Positions 1 to 6,249 of a DNA stretch of 6,641 nt are shown in pieces. The stretch is from an uncultured Chlorobiales bacterium (GTDB lineage: Bacteria; Bacteroidota; Chlorobiia; Chlorobiales; Chlorobiaceae), in NCBI GenBank assembly GCA_903901395.1, contig CAIUQW010000199.1, positions 1 through 6,641 of the forward strand. The letters are read 5' to 3'. The translations under genes were made by a program, and so were the position numbers. Each line of letters starts with the position of its first letter. Positions within the stretch are counted from its first letter, which is position 1. Under the pieces are notes generated by a model. That model saw only the letters and a list, made by a program, of their open reading frames with translations. It was not told the origin of the DNA and made no database searches.

Positions 1-595
1 CTCCGAGATCGACGCCTACTGCCGCGAGAAGGGGATTGCCTGGTTCGCATCGTGCTGGGACGAGGAGGCGGTCGATTTCATGGAGCAGTTCAATCCGCCA
101 TGTTATAAAGCGGCTTCGGCGTCTCTGACTGACCTCACTTTGCTGAAAAAAACCAAGGCTACCGGTCGTCCGCTTGTCATCTCGACGGGCATGTCCACGA
201 TGGAGGAGGTCGATGCCGCCGTCAATGAGCTTGGCCGCGACAATCTCCTTATCGCCCACACCAATTCCACCTATCCCTGCCCGATCGATGAGCTGAACCT
301 CCGGATGATCAATACCCTGCAACAGCGCTATCCCGGCAATCCTATCGGCTATTCGGGCCACGAGGTCGGACTGGCCACCACCTGGGCGGCGGTCGCCCTC
401 GGCGCGACCTTCGTGGAGCGCCATGTGACGCTCGACCGCGCCATGTGGGGATCCGACCAGGCGGCCTCCGTCGAAATTTCCGGCATGTCGAGGCTGGTCA
501 ACAACATCCGCGACATCGAGCAGGCGCTCGGCGACGGCGTCAAGCGAGTCTATGATGGCGAAGCCGCTGCTCGCAAGAAGCTCAGAAGGGTGTAG
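1..595 (+). CDS. neuB: NeuB-family N-acetylneuraminate (nonulosonate) synthase, 3' part, SAF-less
   Basis: The reading frame is open from base 2 to the TAG at 593-595, so the gene enters from outside the window and about 197 C-terminal residues are present. NeuB enzymes condense phosphoenolpyruvate with ManNAc or a related 6-deoxy sugar to form sialic, legionaminic or pseudaminic acid in the cytoplasm, for surface polysaccharide or glycan. Visible TIM-barrel signatures are STGMSTMEE, the AHTNSTYPCP strand, GYSGHE (His codon 359-361) and ERHVTLD (His codon 422-424). The two His residues correspond to the metal ligands of the family. The protein ends at KKLRRV, where typical 340-350-residue NeuB proteins continue into the antifreeze-like SAF domain. 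The full protein would therefore be near 290 residues. I believe shorter SAF-less relatives exist, so this need not be a truncation. The exact sugar product cannot be told. A terminator follows 36 bases after the stop. Confidence 0.88.
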   Translation, partial: SEIDAYCREKGIAWFASCWDEEAVDFMEQFNPPCYKAASASLTDLTLLKKTKATGRPLVISTGMSTMEEVDAAVNELGRDNLLIAHTNSTYPCPIDELNLRMINTLQQRYPGNPIGYSGHEVGLATTWAAVALGATFVERHVTLDRAMWGSDQAASVEISGMSRLVNNIRDIEQALGDGVKRVYDGEAAARKKLRRV

Positions 596-630
596 AATTA
601 AGGGACTTACACGATATTTGCAAAGCCTGA

Positions 631-665
631 AGCCGCGAAGGAGCCAACTCTTCCGCGGCTTTTTT
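631..665 (+). terminator. Rho-independent terminator after neuB
   Basis: Arms 631-643 and 648-660 pair over 13 positions (one A-C mismatch at 638/653, one G-T wobble at 640/651) around the tetraloop CCAA. The outer part AGCCGCG/CGCGGCT is perfect. A run of six T (660-665) follows. Its place 36 bases after the neuB stop fits the end of a polysaccharide-biosynthesis transcript. Confidence 0.9.
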
Positions 666-1114
666 ATTGGCGCGTCTGGCTGAAGCTGAACGATTTCCCG
701 CCCGATGGAAGCCATAGCAGAATTGTGATACCTGCCATAACCGCTCCTTTTTGATCTGCTCAACGCAATAGCTTGCTCTTTATACGTCGCTGAAAACAAC
801 TGCTGAGCATCTCCGGATCACCTTTGTCCCCGCTGTTGATCGTTTAATTTTTGTGAGAGATAAAAATAATCATCGACGATAACCTTTTATGAAAAAGGCA
901 TTTTATGGTGGTTAACAAGGTTGACGCTTTGATTTATGCGGAACTTTGAGAAAGTGTGCTGTGTAGTTCTGTTTGTGCTTTGATAAAAAAAGTACTCTTG
1001 TTCTTAGTGGTTCCTGACCAAGCAAAAAGTCAGGCTTGTTCATGTTGTAATGAGTAAAAAAAGTTGTACAGAGAAAAAAACAAACAACTCTCAAAACACA
1101 TGGGGGAACAAATC
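666..1114. other. Long AT-rich intergenic region, no credible gene
   Basis: About 450 bases separate the neuB terminator from the first secreted-protein gene. The right half is strongly AT-rich with many A and T runs. Small dyads are visible: CCTTTT (883-888) with AAAAGG (893-898), and CCTGAC (1013-1018) with GTCAGG (1029-1034). A TTGACG hexamer at 921-926 resembles a -35 box, but no convincing -10 follows at the right distance, so no promoter is assigned. Positions 940-957 resemble the end of the inverted repeat at 2802-2817 (see findings). The region probably holds the promoter and a long leader for the gene at 1115. Confidence 0.6.
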
Positions 1115-1570
1115 ATGAAAAAGATAATTATCGGATCACTCGTAGCTTTCGCTGCTCTTGGCTTTGCAGGCACTGCCCAGGCAGATTTCGGCGCGTCGTA
1201 CTCGACCTCGACCTCGGCTAGTGCCTATACCGATGCAGGCGGCGTTATGGTTCTCTATGATTCGCCAAACGACGGATTTGCTAAGGTTTGTGAGTCCTGT
1301 GATGGTGGAAGCGCCTATGTGAGTGGAAGCACGGGAATCTCTAGCGTTGCCGCCGGTGCAGGAAATATTGCTGCTTTCTCGGAAACCGCTGGTACTGCTG
1401 AGGGCGGAGCAGATTTCGTGCAGTCATCGAGTACATCCGCATCAGGTGTACAAGGAACCGCTGAGTGGGGATGGAACACTGCTGGTTCAACTGGGTTTTC
1501 AGCTTCTTCGATTCCAGGTGGTAGCAGCAGTACGTCTGGTTCATGGTCTTTTTCATCACAGCACTTCTGA
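1115..1570 (+). CDS. Secreted Ser/Gly/Ala/Thr-rich protein of unknown function (151 aa)
   Basis: I do not recognise this protein. The ATG at 1115 is chosen because GGGGGA (1102-1107) sits 7 bases ahead and because it starts a clean Sec signal peptide: MKK, a hydrophobic core (residues 4-18), and the signal peptidase I site TAQA before Asp24. In-frame TTG 1064 and ATG 1100 would only add a polar extension. The mature part (about 128 residues) is low-complexity, acidic and nearly free of Lys and Arg. It has three similar Ser/Thr clusters: STSTSAS (30-36), SSSTSAS (104-110) and SSSTSGS (137-143). It has one close cysteine pair, CESC (59-62), and an aromatic end (SWSFSSQHF). Composition suggests an extracellular or surface structural protein, perhaps fibre- or sheath-like, but that is inference. 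A similarly exported protein follows at 1756, with a hairpin between. Expression from a long AT-rich leader with a strong ribosome site suggests a well-translated product. Confidence 0.75.
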   Translation: MKKIIIGSLVAFAALGFAGTAQADFGASYSTSTSASAYTDAGGVMVLYDSPNDGFAKVCESCDGGSAYVSGSTGISSVAAGAGNIAAFSETAGTAEGGADFVQSSSTSASGVQGTAEWGWNTAGSTGFSASSIPGGSSSTSGSWSFSSQHF

Positions 1571-1622
1571 TAAGATGAATGATGCCAAGAGCATGATTAT
1601 TCTGTATTGTTGATTGGGTATT

Positions 1623-1654
1623 TGAGTGGCTTGCGTATGAGCGCAAGCCACTCA
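1623..1654 (+). terminator. Perfect 13-bp hairpin between the two secreted-protein genes
   Basis: Arms 1623-1635 (TGAGTGGCTTGCG) and 1642-1654 are exactly complementary around a 6-base loop. It starts 53 bases after the stop of the upstream gene and ends 102 bases before the next start. The sequence after it (GGTATTGG) has no T-run, so it is a poor intrinsic terminator. It may instead be a partial terminator or a 3' mRNA stabiliser that sets the ratio of the two products. Confidence 0.6.
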
Positions 1655-1755
1655 GGTATTGGAAATTTTAGTGCCGGTTAGGATCGAGAAATTATCGAGA
1701 GAAATGAGAAGTATGTTCTTGTGCATTTTTGGGTGACAAAAAAAAAGAAATAGTT

Positions 1756-2625
1756 ATGAAACACATCGTAGGCATTTTATTACTCAGCGTACTCATAGCA
1801 AATACCGCACATGCCGATCCTATAACCAATACGACGTCGCAGGCTGGTTCAGCTTCTTATGCCCAGGGCGGCTCTAGTGGTATAGTAAATGGTAGTATTA
1901 CTTTTGAGTCTTCCCAGCCAATTCCCTATATGCCGGGCACCTTAGGTGCTCCGGTTCTCAGCCCGACGCTTTTCAATATTCTCGGACGTCCGGCGCAGGT
2001 CAACGGCATTCCGCTGCTTGTTAAAAATCTCTATCCTATCGACGTGCATGATGTCGCCAGCGGCAGAAGCATGACGACCAAAATCATTTATAACGGATCG
2101 ACTCTTCCACAAAGACCCGGAAGCAGGGATCGGAAACTCATGTATGTTTTTTCAGGCAGAGCCTATGGAGAGATTATCGGCTCTATCACGATCCAGAGCA
2201 AGAAAAACAAAGGAGATGAGGTTGATTTGCCGACGCTGGTCTATGATGCGGCGCAGTACATTGGCAATCGCCAGGATCTCGCGGGCTATAACATTACCTT
2301 GCTAAGCCTGCCACAGGGCGTTTCTTTCGCAATGGGCGTCGATTCTAAAGGTCGCGGCTATTCCATGTCACCGTTGGTTTCGGGACTGATCAACGGCCCT
2401 GCAGGCGTGATCGCCGGTATGGCCTCCGGTGTTGCTGATTCAAAAGGCATCACCGTTCCTACGGGTATCGTCGGATGTACTTTCCTTATTGTTGCCGAAA
2501 CAGAAAATTCCGCACCTATCGATCTGATGGCGCGTTACTCCGATGATCTGTCAAGAGATATTGATGCGACAAAAAACGGTAATGGCAATGGACGGAAAAA
2601 ATATGAAGCAACCAAAGAAGAGTAA
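1756..2625 (+). CDS. Secreted protein of unknown function (289 aa)
   Basis: I do not recognise the family. ATG 1756 is chosen over in-frame TTG 1729 because it begins a typical signal peptide: MKH, hydrophobic core 4-15, and AHA before Asp21. The Shine-Dalgarno site is weak (A-rich AAAGAAATAG). The mature N-terminus (about residues 21-50) is Ser/Gly/Thr/Asn-rich, with GSASYAQGGSSG recalling the low-complexity start of the protein encoded at 1115. The middle (about 55-200) looks like a folded, beta-rich domain with a basic patch (QRPGSRDRK, 119-127). Residues 205-228 are Gly-rich and hydrophobic (GLINGPAGVIAGMASG) and 233-247 are hydrophobic with the only cysteine (Cys241). The C-terminus is a charged polar tail with NGNGNGRKK (274-282). 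Export is well supported; location beyond the inner membrane and the role are open. Position and shared export suggest it works with the upstream protein. Confidence 0.75.
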   Translation: MKHIVGILLLSVLIANTAHADPITNTTSQAGSASYAQGGSSGIVNGSITFESSQPIPYMPGTLGAPVLSPTLFNILGRPAQVNGIPLLVKNLYPIDVHDVASGRSMTTKIIYNGSTLPQRPGSRDRKLMYVFSGRAYGEIIGSITIQSKKNKGDEVDLPTLVYDAAQYIGNRQDLAGYNITLLSLPQGVSFAMGVDSKGRGYSMSPLVSGLINGPAGVIAGMASGVADSKGITVPTGIVGCTFLIVAETENSAPIDLMARYSDDLSRDIDATKNGNGNGRKKYEATKEE

Positions 2626-2801
2626 ATTATTTTTCGTTTCAATTGGTCTGATTTCTCTGTTTTGAAGTTGAAATAAATCTGGCAGACACAGGAAAAGATG
2701 AGCTGAATGGTATCATTTCCATTCAGAGATGGTGAGACAAAAAACGACGATTGATGATGAAAGGATGAATGATGATCATGAAAGTCTGACAGATTTTTTA
2801 T
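2626..2801. other. Intergenic region with a short hairpin
   Basis: No credible gene is present. CTGAATGG (2703-2710) and CCATTCAG (2719-2726) form a perfect 8-bp hairpin with an 8-base loop but no T-run after it. The stretch 2749-2780 is rich in GATGA/GATGAT words. The region could contain the promoter of a transcript covering the structured block that follows, but no clear -35/-10 pair is visible. Confidence 0.45.
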
Positions 2802-2959
2802 AAAGGCACTTTGAAAAAGTTTCGTGAGCGTCTGATCTGCAAAGAGAAAGGCGCACAACAAACGGGGGATTCCGGACGCGTGATGCATAATGATGATGAT
2901 CTCGACGCATAGGGACTGACGCGACACCGGGAAGCATAACCAGTTTTCAAAGTGCCTTT
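2802..2959. repeat. 158-bp block bounded by a perfect 16-bp inverted repeat (small structured RNA or MITE-like element)
   Basis: AAAGGCACTTTGAAAA at 2802-2817 is exactly repeated in inverse orientation at 2944-2959. The 126 bases between contain no credible ORF on either strand. They can form a further nested stem: TTCCGG (2870-2875) with CCGGGAA (2927-2933), CGCGT (2877-2881) with ACGCG (2919-2923), and ATGC (2883-2886) with GCAT (2907-2910). No target-site duplication is visible outside the repeats. A terminator-like hairpin begins 15 bases later on the + strand, which favours a transcribed RNA with a closed terminal stem. The matching ends alone would equally suit a small non-autonomous mobile element. 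I cannot match it to a known RNA family. Confidence 0.6.
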
Positions 2960-2973
2960 TAATATTTGGGGTT

Positions 2974-3018
2974 CACAGCCGCTGGCGCAGAGAGAAAGCG
3001 CCAGCGGCTGTGTTGTTT
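2974..3018 (+). terminator. Intrinsic terminator-like hairpin, perfect 15-bp stem
   Basis: CACAGCCGCTGGCGC (2974-2988) pairs exactly with 2998-3012 around a 9-base purine loop (AGAGAGAAA), followed by the T-rich tail TTGTTT. On the minus strand no T-run follows, so it acts for rightward transcription. It would end either the secreted-protein transcript or a separate RNA from the 2802-2959 block, and it isolates htpG from upstream genes. Confidence 0.75.
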
Positions 3019-3178
3019 CATGACGACATAGTTGCCATTCAGTTGTTGCTATATTTCAGCTGCTCCCTTAAATTTACCCCCTGATTGCCAGGCTGCGGAG
3101 CGCGCGGTCGGGCGGTCTTCGATGTTCATTTTCGAAAAGGGAGGTCAATCCCGTTTAATTTTATCCAGCAAGAGCATT
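3019..3178 (+). promoter_or_regulatory. htpG upstream region
   Basis: This 160-base gap must hold the htpG promoter and leader if the hairpin at 2974-3012 terminates upstream transcription. I see no full sigma-70 or sigma-32 type promoter. Candidates are TTGCCA (3032-3037) and TATATT (3050-3055), which are spaced too closely to be one promoter. A perfect palindrome TTTTCGAAAA lies at 3129-3138, and GGGA/TCCC arms follow at 3139-3152. GGGAGG at 3139-3144 looks like a ribosome site but is 34 bases from the chosen start. Confidence 0.35.
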
Positions 3179-5068
3179 ATGAGCAGCAACGCCACATCAC
3201 CCGTTCGTGAGTTCGAATACAAGGCCGAAATGAAGCAGCTTCTGGACCTGATCGTCCATTCGCTGTACACCCATCCTGAAATCTTCCTGCGCGAGCTGAT
3301 CTCCAACGCCTCCGACGCGCTCGGCAAGGCGCGTTTCAGGATGCTCTCCTCCGACGAGGGACTCGACAGGTCGGGCGATCTCAAGATCACCATCACCGTC
3401 GATAAAGAGTCCGGCAACTTTGTGATCGAGGACACCGGCATCGGCATGAGCGAGGAGGAGCTTATCGCAAACCTCGGCACGGTGGCCAAGTCTGGTACGC
3501 TCGGCTTCATGGAGGCGCTCAAGGAGCAGCAGACGGATGGGCAGCGGCTCGACGCCAATCTCATCGGCCAGTTCGGCGTGGGCTTCTACTCGGTCTTCAT
3601 GGTGACCGACGAAGTGACCGTCGAGACCAAAAGTATCGAGAGTGGCTCACAGGGATGGCGCTGGAAATCCTCCGGCCAGGGTTCCTACACCATCGAGCCT
3701 GCCGAACGCGAAGTTCGTGGCACCCGCATTTCCTTCACCCTCAAGGAGGAGTTCAAGGAGTTCGCCGAAGAGTATCGCGTCGAGCAGGTGATCAAAAAAT
3801 ACTCCAACTTCGTGGAGTATCCCATCTGCATCGGCACCCGCCAGATCAACAGCATGACGGCGCTCTGGCAGCGTCCGAAGAGCGAGCTGAAAGAGGAGGA
3901 GGTGAACGAGTTCTACAAGTTCATCGCCAACGATTTCAAGGATCCGCTCGACTATCTGCACGTGTCGGTCGAAGGCGCGGTGAGCTTCAAGGCGCTGCTT
4001 TTCATTCCCTCCGAAGCGCCGATGGAGCTGCTCTACAACCAGGGCGCTCTCGAAAAACGCGGGCCGCAGCTTTATGTCAAGAAGGTGCTTATCCAGAACG
4101 AGTGCCGCGATCTTCTGCCGGAGTATCTGCGCTTTGTCAGCGGCGTGGTCGATACCGAGGATCTCTCGCTGAACGTGTCGCGCGAGCTGGTGCAGGCAAG
4201 CCCGGTGATGGCCAAGATCAAACAGATTCTCACCAGCAAGCTGCTTGGCTGGTTCGACACCCTCGCCAGGGAGCAGCCGGAGAAGTTCCGCACTTTCTAC
4301 AAGGCGTTCGGCACCATCATCAAGATCGGCCTCAACACCGATTACACCAATCGCGACAAGATTATTGACCTCTTACGTTTCGAGACCACCAAGACCGCCG
4401 AGGGCGAATACGTCACGCTGAAGCAGTATTCGGAGCGCATGGCCGAGGGGCAGACCGAGATTTACTTCCACTCCGGCAACAGCCGAAGCCAGATGCTCGT
4501 GCATCCCAACCTCGAATACTTCAAGAAGCGCGACATCGAGGTGCTGCTGCTCTCCGACCCGGTCGATGTGTTTGTGATTCCCTCCATTTTCGAGTACGAC
4601 AAGAAGCCGCTCAAGTCGATCGAGAAGGCTGAGATCGATACGAGCACGGTCGAGCCTGAAGGCGAGCGCCTCGGCGCGGAAGGCACCGTTGGCGTAATTT
4701 CGCTTTTCAAGGAGGTGCTGGGCGACCGCATCGCCGACGTGGTCGAATCGAAACGCCTCGTCAGTTCGCCGGTGACGCTGGTGAGCGGCAAGGACGCGAT
4801 GGACAGCCAGTTCGAGAAGATGATGAAGATGATGAGCAAGGATGCCGACATGCCCGCGTCGAAGAAGATTCTCGAAGTCAACACCGCGCACCCGATCATC
4901 CGCAATCTCGCGGGCAAGTATGCCGTTGGCCTTTCGACCGATCCGGTCGTTCGCGCAGCGGTGACGCAGCTTTTTGAAAGCGCGCTCCTGCTCGAAGGCG
5001 ATCTCGAATCGGTGGCCGATTACGTCTCGCGCATGAACGAGCTGGTCGAGGCGGCGACGCGCTCGTAA
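3179..5068 (+). CDS. htpG: Chaperone protein HtpG (bacterial Hsp90)
   Basis: This is an ATP-dependent cytosolic dimeric chaperone that remodels client proteins, often with DnaK. The 629-residue product fits the family (E. coli about 624). The N-terminal GHKL ATPase domain (about 1-230) shows [10 protein letters not shown] with the catalytic Glu39 and Mg/ATP Asn43, DTGIGM (85-90) and GQFGVGFYS (130-138). The middle domain (about 240-500) has [21 protein letters not shown], given here only as the conserved stretch ending in NVSRE, with the ATP-contacting Arg335. The C-terminal dimerisation domain (about 520-629) has a Met-rich MMKMM segment (548-552) and ILEVNTAHP (564-572). Start ATG 3179 is chosen because it gives the normal N-terminus close before [15 protein letters not shown] 3122 is in frame and would add 19 residues. 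AAGAG (3170-3174) is only a weak ribosome site. No CIRCE operator is visible upstream. Genes on both sides are separated by hairpins, so it is probably monocistronic. Confidence 0.97.
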   Translation: MSSNATSPVREFEYKAEMKQLLDLIVHSLYTHPEIFLRELISNASDALGKARFRMLSSDEGLDRSGDLKITITVDKESGNFVIEDTGIGMSEEELIANLGTVAKSGTLGFMEALKEQQTDGQRLDANLIGQFGVGFYSVFMVTDEVTVETKSIESGSQGWRWKSSGQGSYTIEPAEREVRGTRISFTLKEEFKEFAEEYRVEQVIKKYSNFVEYPICIGTRQINSMTALWQRPKSELKEEEVNEFYKFIANDFKDPLDYLHVSVEGAVSFKALLFIPSEAPMELLYNQGALEKRGPQLYVKKVLIQNECRDLLPEYLRFVSGVVDTEDLSLNVSRELVQASPVMAKIKQILTSKLLGWFDTLAREQPEKFRTFYKAFGTIIKIGLNTDYTNRDKIIDLLRFETTKTAEGEYVTLKQYSERMAEGQTEIYFHSGNSRSQMLVHPNLEYFKKRDIEVLLLSDPVDVFVIPSIFEYDKKPLKSIEKAEIDTSTVEPEGERLGAEGTVGVISLFKEVLGDRIADVVESKRLVSSPVTLVSGKDAMDSQFEKMMKMMSKDADMPASKKILEVNTAHPIIRNLAGKYAVGLSTDPVVRAAVTQLFESALLLEGDLESVADYVSRMNELVEAATRS

Positions 5069-5070
5069 AG

Positions 5071-5192
5071 AAAAAGACATTGGGCTAAAGCCCGGTAATT
5101 AATGGTCATATCCCTATCCCCGTCCCGAACGCTTTCGGGACGGGGTTTATGGGTAACGCAAAATGACCAAGAGCTTTAGCCAAATCTCTTTT
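5071..5192. repeat. Symmetrical palindromic repeat element directly behind htpG
   Basis: The left end AAAAAGACATTGGGCTAAAG (5071-5090) is mirrored at the right end, GCTTTAGCCAAATCTCTTTT (5173-5192). Inner pieces TGGTCAT (5103-5109) and ATGACCA (5163-5169) are also complementary. A strong hairpin sits in the middle (5118-5145). The centres of the outer dyads (5087.5 and 5176.5) lie 44 and 45 bases from the hairpin centre, so the whole is one imperfect palindrome of about 120 bp. Its left end closely matches the inverse complement of 6556-6591, which marks it as a member of a dispersed repeat family. It begins 3 bases after the htpG stop codon. Confidence 0.8.
5118..5148 (+). terminator. Likely htpG terminator inside the palindromic element
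   Basis: CCCCGTCCCGAA (5118-5129) and TTCGGGACGGGG (5134-5145) form a perfect 12-bp stem with loop CGCT, followed by only TTT. It lies about 50 bases after the htpG stop. The stem is very stable and the T-run is short, so termination is likely but may be incomplete. Confidence 0.65.
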
Positions 5193-5312
5193 ACGACTGT
5201 TCTGTTGATGGAGGAATCTCTCAGCCATTCTTTATTTTCAAACGGTCTGCCGGAATGCGTGGTTGCTGCCGACAGGCCGTTTGAACGGTAACCCATTAAA
5301 TATCATTTATTT
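5193..5312 (+). promoter_or_regulatory. Leader of the iron-transporter gene with a long hairpin
   Basis: Arms 5237-5253 and 5269-5285 pair over 17 positions with one wobble (5246/5276) and one mismatch (5250/5272) around a 15-base loop. The hairpin ends 27 bases before the GTG start and has no T-run behind it. After it comes an AT-rich segment (5295-5312), where TATCAT (5301-5306) could be a -10 box, but no good -35 is seen. The stem could be a transcript leader structure or a binding site for a regulator. No clear Fur box is visible. Confidence 0.45.
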
Positions 5313-6188
5313 GTGAGTCAACTCTCTGAAACCGATCTGCGTCATATCGCCGGATTCCAGAAAAACGAGATCACCGAGCACCATATCTACAAGAATCTCT
5401 CGGAGCGGGTCGATGGCGTAAAAAATCGCCGCATTTTTGCCCAGATTGCCGATGACGAACTTCGTCACTACCAGGTCTGGAAAAAATTCACCGGGCGGGA
5501 TGTGGAGCCGGATCGCTTCAGAATCTGGTTCTTTTCGCTGATCGCCTCGCTGCTTGGCTTCACCTTCGCCGTCAAATTGATGGAGAACGGTGAGAAGAAC
5601 GCGCAGAAGGCGTATGAGCGCGTGTCGAACATGGGCAGCCAGATTGGCGCGCTCATCAAGGACGAGGAGGAGCATGAACAGGCGCTGCTCACCGTGCTCG
5701 ACGAGGAGCGGCTGCAATACACCGGCTCGATCGTGCTTGGCCTGAACGACGCGCTTGTCGAGCTGACGGGTGCTCTTGCGGGCCTGACCTTCGCTTTGCA
5801 GAATACGCGGCTCGTGGCGCTGACAGCGATGATCACCGGCTTTGCCGCTGCGCTTTCGATGGCTTCGTCGGAGTATCTCTCCACCAAAACCGAAGCGGGC
5901 GCGAAAAGCCCTGTCAAAGCGTCGATTTACACCGGCGTTGCCTACATCATCGCCGTGGCAGTGCTGATCGCGCCTTATCTTTTGCTGAACGATATCTATC
6001 TGAGCCTTGCCCTTGCGTTTGGTGGCGCGCTCACGGTGATCGCGCTGTTCAACTACTATGTCTCCGTCGCGCAGGAGGTGCCGTTCAAAAGCCGCTTCCT
6101 TGAAATGGCCGGGCTGATCGTGGTGGTCTCCGGCATCAGCTTTCTCGCAGGACTCGCGATCCGGCACTTTTTCGGGGTGACGGTGTAA
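5313..6188 (+). CDS. Ferritin-like domain fused to VIT1/CCC1-family iron transporter
   Basis: This is a membrane-bound ferritin-like protein of the erythrin-VIT type, expected to bind or oxidise Fe(II) in the cytoplasm and move iron (or Mn) across the inner membrane. Residues about 1-135 form the ferritin-like domain. Likely metal ligands are Glu19 and Glu22 in NEITEHHIY, Glu49/His52 in [10 protein letters not shown], and Glu118-His121 in DEEEHEQAL. Residues about 136-290 form the VIT1/CCC1 part, with [20 protein letters not shown] and SMASSEYLS (182-190) as signatures and about five membrane segments (near 138-162, 167-190, 205-225, 229-252, 262-287). GTG 5313 is the only usual start that gives the whole first helix: an in-frame TAA stands at 5289-5291. 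No Shine-Dalgarno site precedes it. The 291-residue length is normal. It appears to be a single-gene unit. Transport direction cannot be told from sequence. Confidence 0.92.
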   Translation: MSQLSETDLRHIAGFQKNEITEHHIYKNLSERVDGVKNRRIFAQIADDELRHYQVWKKFTGRDVEPDRFRIWFFSLIASLLGFTFAVKLMENGEKNAQKAYERVSNMGSQIGALIKDEEEHEQALLTVLDEERLQYTGSIVLGLNDALVELTGALAGLTFALQNTRLVALTAMITGFAAALSMASSEYLSTKTEAGAKSPVKASIYTGVAYIIAVAVLIAPYLLLNDIYLSLALAFGGALTVIALFNYYVSVAQEVPFKSRFLEMAGLIVVVSGISFLAGLAIRHFFGVTV

Positions 6189-6249
6189 AGGGCTTCATGG
6201 ACTTGGTGGACGGCGTAGACGATGTTTATTCTGGGCTATCTCCGACTTT
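6189..6249. other. Short spacer after the iron-transporter gene
   Basis: No gene and no clear terminator hairpin with a T-run is visible here. The first strong structure downstream is the inverted repeat at 6250. Confidence 0.4.

Noticed and set aside
889..915. 8-codon ORF beginning MKKA in the AT-rich leader
   Set aside because: It looks like the start of a signal peptide but stops after eight codons and lacks a ribosome site.
2765..2803. 12-codon ORF ending at the left inverted repeat
   Set aside because: AAAGG touches the ATG with no spacer and the peptide is too short to judge; GATGAT-rich sequence easily yields such ORFs.
2535..2927. 130-codon minus-strand ORF across the end of the second secreted gene and the structured block
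   Set aside because: It has no signal of a real protein: His/Phe/Ser runs come from GATGAT and A-rich DNA, it overlaps a better gene and ends inside the inverted-repeat block.
2802..3012. SRP RNA, tmRNA or 6S RNA
   Set aside because: GGGAAGCA and GGATTCCGGA loosely recall SRP RNA words, but the canonical loop order is absent; no tmRNA tag or tRNA-like end is seen, and the 6S central bubble cannot be recognised.
4373..5080. 235-codon minus-strand ORF and other long ORFs opposite or out of frame within htpG
   Set aside because: HtpG is unambiguous in its frame along its whole length; the others are shadows of GC-rich codon use.
5208..5291. 27-codon ORF in the leader of the iron-transporter gene, in the same frame
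   Set aside because: No ribosome site precedes the ATG and its second half is the hairpin; it could be an upstream ORF but nothing supports translation.
5307..6167. 286-codon ORF on the minus strand opposite the iron-transporter gene
   Set aside because: It lies entirely opposite a well-recognised gene, is full of Arg/His/Asp/Gln as expected from the complement of GC-rich coding sequence, and matches no fold or family.
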